A DNA stretch of 64,000 bases from Clostridia bacterium. Lineage in GTDB: Bacteria > Bacillota > Clostridia > Lachnospirales > Anaerotignaceae. This document shows, one piece after another, positions 59,659 through 64,000 of this stretch. The stretch lies in contig CAJTDC010000005.1 of the NCBI GenBank assembly GCA_910575055.1, positions 94,465 through 158,464 of the forward strand. The letters are read 5' to 3'. A program made the translations under genes and the position numbers. The notes beneath the pieces are model-generated. The model was given only the letters and a program-made list of their open reading frames with translations, was not told where the DNA came from and did no database searches. Within the stretch, counting starts at the first letter, position 1; the number at the start of each line of letters is the position of its first letter.

Positions 59659-60405
59659 TTATAGATGATAAAAATTAAAATTGTCTCTAAATAGTATTGT
59701 TATGTTTGTAATCATCTGCATTTTAATGCTTTTTGATAGATAACCATAACCTAATATTCTTTGAATATCTATCAGCCATTTTTGTATTGTAGTGTGTACT
59801 GCAATACTATCAAAATATGCTTTACTTTCTTTTAAACCATTCTTTTTACACATTCTTCTATATGCAGAATATGCTTTATTCACATCTACTAAATATTGTT
59901 TTATTGAATTTATTTCATTATCACACAACATTTTAAACTGAGCCTGAACATAGCAATTCATAACTGTCATATATTTATCAGAATTTATTTTTTTATGACA
60001 TTTTTCGAAATAATCCATTACATAATTATCAATATCTTTTTTTATTAATTCAAATAAATCATTTAACTGTTCTGCATTATTTTCAATACTATGCCAACCA
60101 ATAGCAGTATTATAAGTATTTTTTCCTGTTATAAGTACTGCTATGTCTGTATCATAGCCTACAATAAAATGAGGTATTGCTTTGTAATTTTTGTTATAAC
60201 AACTTGCAACTTCTGTAATGATAACAGATAGTATTCCCTCAAAAAATTCTTTTTGAATAATAATATAATCATAAATTTCACATTCATTTTCACGACGAAA
60301 AGCATAAAAATTACTATGACTTCCTACAAATAAAAAATCTGTAAATTGTTTTGACATATAATCCACCAGTTTCTTTTTTATGGCAATACATCTTTTATGT
60401 GACAT
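59659..60405 (-). CDS. Unrecognised 248-residue protein
   Basis: Not recognised. ATG 60405 after AAAAGGAG. Mixed alpha/beta start (F-L-F-V-G-S-H-S-N-F-Y-A-F; I-Y-D-Y-I-I-I-Q-K) and a helical, Lys/Tyr-rich C-terminal half with several Cys. No signal peptide or transmembrane segment. Codon use is host-like. Confidence 0.72.
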   Translation of the reverse strand: MSHKRCIAIKKKLVDYMSKQFTDFLFVGSHSNFYAFRRENECEIYDYIIIQKEFFEGILSVIITEVASCYNKNYKAIPHFIVGYDTDIAVLITGKNTYNTAIGWHSIENNAEQLNDLFELIKKDIDNYVMDYFEKCHKKINSDKYMTVMNCYVQAQFKMLCDNEINSIKQYLVDVNKAYSAYRRMCKKNGLKESKAYFDSIAVHTTIQKWLIDIQRILGYGYLSKSIKMQMITNITILFRDNFNFYHL

Positions 60406-60445
60406 ATTTTTCTCCTTTTCTATGATATATCAGTGAAAATAATAT

Positions 60446-60479
60446 ACTCTCACCTATATCATATCAAAAAGGTGAGAGT
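60446..60479. terminator. Hairpin past the DUF58 gene
   Basis: 9-bp stem ACTCTCACC / GGTGAGAGT between the DUF58 stop and the next gene. The T-run is on the plus-strand side; on the minus strand only a short T-rich stretch follows. Confidence 0.6.
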
Positions 60480-60499
60480 TTTTATATTCAAAAAATCTA

Positions 60500-61366
60500 C
60501 TATTTCAATATTGTATAAAGTACTTTAAGCAAAGGCATATCATCTATTGCTTTTACAAAAATAATTCCTCTTTTTTTACAAAATTCTTTTATTTCTGCTT
60601 CGTAGTTTTCTACTGCTTTTTGATAATCTTTCAGCATTTGTTCTGTCAATTCTAAATCTCTTTCTTCGGAAGTTTCTTTGTCTACCAATCTTATGCTGCC
60701 CCTTTGTTCAGGAAAAATATCCTCTTTAGAAAGCACCCATACAAGCACTACTTCCTGTTTTTGATATTGTAGCAATTTTATAGCTTCTTTCCAATTATCT
60801 TCTGTCAAAAGGTCAGAAAACACAACTGAAACGCCTCTGCCCAAATGTAATCCTGCACATTCTCTTATTGTTTTTGTAAAAGAAGTTTGTCCACTTTGTT
60901 CTATTTGATTTAAAAACTGTACTACTTCCATAAAGCGATTAGAGGACTGAGTATTTAATTTTTTTTGCTGCAAACCATCTCCCCAGCAATACAAATTCAC
61001 TTTGTCCATATTCTTTAATGCTACATAGGCAACAGAAGCCATTAGAGCCTTGCTATACAATGCTTTTTTACTTTCTGACATAGAATTACTGCTATCTAAA
61101 AACAAATTAATAGTAGCCTGTTTTTCTTCCAAAAACACCTTCATATACAACTTTTCAAAACGAGCATAACTATTCCAGTCAATTCTCCTCAAATCATCTC
61201 CTATGGTATACTCTCTATAATCCGAAAATTCAAGAGAATTTCCTTGTGCTTTTGCTTTTCTAGCACCACTATAACCATCTATTCCTAGTTTTTGTCTTAT
61301 ATTAAAACAAAGTGCTTCTAATTTCGTAAAATATTGTCTTGTAAAAACATCATTCAGATTTTCCAT
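60500..61366 (-). CDS. DUF58 protein (MoxR partner)
   Basis: 288 residues from ATG 61366 (GAGGG upstream). DUF58 core R-R-I-D-W-N-S-Y-A-R and a VWA-like stretch N-L-F-L-D-S-S-N-S-M with metal-site residues D-x-S-x-S. It pairs with the upstream MoxR ATPase; such pairs are thought to assist folding or activation of protein complexes. The start overlaps the MoxR end. Confidence 0.9.
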   Translation of the reverse strand: MENLNDVFTRQYFTKLEALCFNIRQKLGIDGYSGARKAKAQGNSLEFSDYREYTIGDDLRRIDWNSYARFEKLYMKVFLEEKQATINLFLDSSNSMSESKKALYSKALMASVAYVALKNMDKVNLYCWGDGLQQKKLNTQSSNRFMEVVQFLNQIEQSGQTSFTKTIRECAGLHLGRGVSVVFSDLLTEDNWKEAIKLLQYQKQEVVLVWVLSKEDIFPEQRGSIRLVDKETSEERDLELTEQMLKDYQKAVENYEAEIKEFCKKRGIIFVKAIDDMPLLKVLYTILK

Positions 61367-62345
61367 TTTCGCCCTCATTTAATAAAATTTCTACAATATC
61401 ATCTGCTGTCATACCTTCTGCAATTCCCTCAAAATTTAAAAATATTCTGTGTCTGAGCACAGGTTTTGCTACTTCGTTAATATCTTTATAAGCGACATGG
61501 TATCTACCGTCTAAAAGAGCATATATTCTTGCTGTGGTAATAATTGCCTGTGCTCCTCTTGGGCTAGAACCATAACGCACATATTTTTTGACTTGTTCTG
61601 GTGCAAGGGGCTGTTCAGGGTGACTGTGCAATACCAAATCCATAGCATAGTCTGCAACTGCTTTTGCAACAGGCACCTGCTGAGCAATTTCTCTCAATTC
61701 TAAAAGCTCCTCACCGCTACAAACTTTTTGTGCTTGTTTTTGTTCTGTACCAGTTGTCATTACTACAATTTTATACAATTCTTCTTTATTAGGAAATTCA
61801 ACGTTTAATTGAAATAAAAATCTGTCCATTTGTGCCTCTGGCAAAGCATAAGTTCCTTCCATTTCAAGAGGATTTTGTGTAGCAAGTACAAAAAAAGGGC
61901 TTGGCAAAATATATGTTGTTGTACCTGCTGTTACTGTTTTTTCTTGCATAGCTTCTAATAAAGCACTTTGTGTTTTAGGAGTTGCTCTGTTAATTTCGTC
62001 TGCAAGCAATAAATTTGTAAATATCGCTCCTTTTTGGAATTGCAATGTATTATTTCCTTCATTATCTTTTGTCAATATGCTTGTACCCGTCACATCTGCG
62101 GGCATTAAATCAGGTGTAAACTGTATTCTAGAAAATTCCAAATCCAATACTTTGCCTATTGTTTTTACGAGTTGAGTTTTACCTAATCCGGGCAAACCTT
62201 CCAGAAGCACATTGCCTCCTGCTATCATAGCTGTCAACACATTTCTTATCAAACTTTTTTGTCCCACAATGACAGTAGCAATTTCATTTTCTATTTTTTC
62301 GAATTTCTGTTTAAACTCTTTTATTTTCATTTCATCTGCTTCCAT
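61350..62345 (-). CDS. MoxR-family AAA+ ATPase
   Basis: 331 residues. Walker A G-L-P-G-L-G-K-T (near 55), Walker B L-L-A-D-E-I-N-R-A (near 115), sensor 1 A-T-Q-N-P, and the C-terminal lid with Y-V-R-Y-G-S-S-P-R-G-A-Q. It probably acts as a chaperone with the DUF58 protein. Confidence 0.95.
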   Translation of the reverse strand: MEADEMKIKEFKQKFEKIENEIATVIVGQKSLIRNVLTAMIAGGNVLLEGLPGLGKTQLVKTIGKVLDLEFSRIQFTPDLMPADVTGTSILTKDNEGNNTLQFQKGAIFTNLLLADEINRATPKTQSALLEAMQEKTVTAGTTTYILPSPFFVLATQNPLEMEGTYALPEAQMDRFLFQLNVEFPNKEELYKIVVMTTGTEQKQAQKVCSGEELLELREIAQQVPVAKAVADYAMDLVLHSHPEQPLAPEQVKKYVRYGSSPRGAQAIITTARIYALLDGRYHVAYKDINEVAKPVLRHRIFLNFEGIAEGMTADDIVEILLNEGENGKSE

Positions 62346-62536
62346 TAGAGTACCTCTTTTCCTTTTTTATACATTATAAGATGTGATTTTGCTTGCGTCA
62401 ATGTTCTGTCAAAACCGTAACTGATTTTTTATAAAATTGACAGAAATTTTTCAGAAATAAAACACTTTTATTTTATAAGATTTTGTAGTATGATAATATG
62501 ATAGTTTTTTTATAGTATAAAGAAAGGAAGTTAATT

Positions 62537-63463
62537 ATGGATAGTATGGATAGAACAACTGCGACAAATTTCACAGTATTATTTATGTTTTTAAACCTGT
62601 TATTTTGGACATTTGTGTGGGAGCCAGTAGCGAATACACTTCACCTTTCTACATTATGTCAACTAGCATTGTTCCAAGTAATACTTTTTCTGCTTCCCAC
62701 AGCACTTTATTTATATTTTACAAAATCCTCACCCAAACAAATACTACGACTGAACCGCCTCAGCCTAAAAAACATCATATTGATTATTTGTATTGCCATA
62801 ACCATACAACCAGCTATGTCATTATTGTCATTATTGTCCTCATTTTTATTTAAAAATAACGTTTCAGAAACGCTAACAGCGAATAGCAATTCCAACATCA
62901 TACTACTTTTAATATCACTAGCAATCGTACCAGCGATATGCGAAGAATTTTTTTTCAGGGGGGTAGTATTTTATAATTTTCGCAATTTGCGTTTAAAAAA
63001 GGCGTGTTGCATTACAGGATTTTATTTTGCCCTAATGCACATGGATTTGCAGCAAATGGCATATACATTTGTCATAGGGATATTTTTCTGTTTTCTGGTA
63101 TACCGCACAGATAGTATATACTCCTCCATACTAGCACATTTTGTAATAAATGGCAGTCAAACAGCATACACCACAATATTAACGCATTTAAAAAAGCAGG
63201 GGATACTGTCAGCGATATTAGATTTACTTGCTCCAAAAGGGGAATTTCATTCTATCATAACGCTTTTTTTGTTTTCTCTGCCGTTTTTCATAGGATTTTT
63301 GTGGATTTTCTGCAAAACAAACACCGCACCATCTGTACTAACGGAGCAAGGTTTTCCGGCATACCGTCCCAATAGAAAATGTAAAGAAACGCCATACGAC
63401 TTATTTTTCTATGCTACAATAGCGATATACATCATAGCAGCAGTAACGCCGCTTTTGTTTTAG
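62537..63463 (+). CDS. CPBP-family intramembrane metalloprotease
   Basis: 308 residues, about eight membrane helices. CPBP motifs: C-E-E-F-F-F-R-G (E136, E137, R141), H168 in L-M-H-M-D, and H-F-V-I-N-G near 207. The family includes eukaryotic CAAX protease relatives and bacterial ABI (bacteriocin self-immunity) proteins. Plus strand with ATG after AAAGGAAG. Context gives no substrate. Confidence 0.9.
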   Translation: MDSMDRTTATNFTVLFMFLNLLFWTFVWEPVANTLHLSTLCQLALFQVILFLLPTALYLYFTKSSPKQILRLNRLSLKNIILIICIAITIQPAMSLLSLLSSFLFKNNVSETLTANSNSNIILLLISLAIVPAICEEFFFRGVVFYNFRNLRLKKACCITGFYFALMHMDLQQMAYTFVIGIFFCFLVYRTDSIYSSILAHFVINGSQTAYTTILTHLKKQGILSAILDLLAPKGEFHSIITLFLFSLPFFIGFLWIFCKTNTAPSVLTEQGFPAYRPNRKCKETPYDLFFYATIAIYIIAAVTPLLF

Positions 63464-63470
63464 ATAAAAA

Positions 63471-63504
63471 AGGAACTTTTCGCAATAGAAAAGCTCCTTT
63501 TTTT
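63471..63504 (+). terminator. Terminator of the CPBP protease gene
   Basis: AGGA-x-CTTTTC / GAAAAG-x-TCCT stem followed by T7, starting eight bases past the stop. Confidence 0.88.
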
Positions 63505-63516
63505 GTGAATAAAAAA

Positions 63517-63546
63517 ACTCTGTCATTGAGCCAATAATGACAGAGT
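63517..63546 (-). terminator. Minus-strand terminator
   Basis: 11-bp stem ACTCTGTCATT / AATGACAGAGT followed on the minus strand by T7. It suits the end of the leftward surface-protein transcript. Confidence 0.85.
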
Positions 63547-63555
63547 AAAAAAGTG

Positions 63556-63657
63556 GGGTATTGCCCTCTCCCTGTTGGCAATCAGGGAGCAGCAATAGGG
63601 CAATGTACCCTTTTTTTGTGAGCATTTGCTTTTCGGGACAATGCAAATGCTTTTTTT
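63556..63657 (+). terminator. Two further hairpins with T-runs
   Basis: The first stem (63556-63610) is long and interrupted, GGGTA...TACCC outside and CCCTG/CAGGG inside, then T7. The second (63621-63651) is AGCATTTGC / GCAAATGCT, then T7. Both point to the right; no plus-strand gene lies between them and the CPBP terminator. Confidence 0.75.
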
Positions 63658-63769
63658 GCGTTTATAGATTTATATTATAGGGCAAAATCTATTTTTTATC
63701 AACGTTTATTTTTTATTAAGGATTTTGTATCAATGTTGCACCGTTTGGACACTCGCCATTACATTATGG

Positions 63770-63801
63770 CTTTATTATTCGTTTATTATTCGTTTATTAT
63801 T
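63770..63801. repeat. 11-bp tandem repeat across a stop codon
   Basis: Three copies of a CGTTTATTATT unit (first one diverged in two bases) covering the stop region of the surface-protein gene. Confidence 0.75.
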
Positions 63802-64000
63802 CTGTAACTGTAAAAGCTACTGTTGTTACTGCTAAACGTGTTTCGCTTTCTTGGTCACCAACTACAGTTGCAATGTGATATGTGCCTGCTGTATTTGCTG
63901 TTGTAAATGTCAATGTTAATGTACCATCTGCTACTGCTGCTGTTACACCATTTACTTCACTTCCAGCTGTAGCTGCATCATATACTTTGTATGTTGCACC
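63797..64000 (-). CDS. Surface-type Ig-like repeat protein, 3' end
   Basis: The last 67 residues of a leftward gene reach the window edge: A-T-Y-K-V-Y-D-A-A-T-A-G-S and then T-A-G-T-Y-H-I-A-T-V-V-G-D-Q-E-S and T-V-A-F-T-V-T-E-stop. Thr/Ala/Val-rich beta-sandwich repeats of this type are common in secreted or S-layer-associated proteins. No sortase signal precedes the stop. Confidence 0.65.
   Translation of the reverse strand, partial: GATYKVYDAATAGSEVNGVTAAVADGTLTLTFTTANTAGTYHIATVVGDQESETRLAVTTVAFTVTE

Overview
The window looks like a chromosomal segment of an anaerobic, low-GC Gram-positive bacterium of the class Clostridia (Lachnospirales-like). The evidence is the AT-rich core block rlmD / yhaM / dnaB / rplI / gdpP / pheA at the right, Shine-Dalgarno sites of the AAGGAGG type throughout, and mobile-element gene families typical of gut Firmicutes. 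Almost everything is on the minus strand; base composition falls in three steps from left to right, from a GC-rich phage, through an intermediate accessory region, to an AT-rich host backbone.

Region 1 (1-32.5 kb) is most of an HK97-fold, long-tailed (siphovirus-type) prophage read leftwards. Early and replication genes lie at the right: a sigma-like regulator, DUF2800, DUF2815, family A DNA polymerase, DUF4406, primase-helicase, VRR-NUC nuclease and SNF2 helicase. Then come a late-type regulator, HNH nuclease, small terminase and two DNA methyltransferases. Head and tail genes follow at the left: large terminase, portal, ClpP-like protease, capsid, connectors, tail tube, frameshifted tail chaperone and a tape measure cut by the window edge. 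Integrase, repressor and lysis genes are not in view. A 7 kb block (10.6-17.95 kb) sits between the methyltransferases and the large terminase. It holds 16 mostly unrecognised small genes, served by seven copies of one promoter module (palindrome, extended -10, invariant leader). Inside it are an amidoligase, a gamma-glutamyl-cyclotransferase-like enzyme, and a third protein sharing the amidoligase's C-terminal domain. This is the best candidate here for an undescribed system.

Region 2 (32.6-50.4 kb) is accessory DNA with Tn916-family ICE regulatory genes (sigma factor, HTH_16, DUF3825, Cys-rich KTR) followed by cargo. The cargo includes a frameshifted D,D-carboxypeptidase, acetyltransferases, TrmO under a MerR-type promoter, a VanZ-like gene with a frameshift, glyoxalase and DUF3788 proteins, a group II intron fragment and MgtE. 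It also includes a TetR-controlled operon (Rph/PEP-synthase-like enzyme plus MFS pump), an AraC regulator and an Xre regulator. The region abuts the 3' end of rlmD, a known class of ICE target, so the prophage may be nested in an ICE.

Region 3 (50.45-64 kb) is the host core: RlmD, two membrane-anchored proteins that together look like one split Cas4/RecB-type nuclease, YhaM-like exonuclease, DnaB, L9, GdpP, a MazG-like protein and prephenate dehydratase. Two unrecognised proteins, a MoxR/DUF58 pair, a CPBP protease and the 3' end of a surface-type protein gene complete it.
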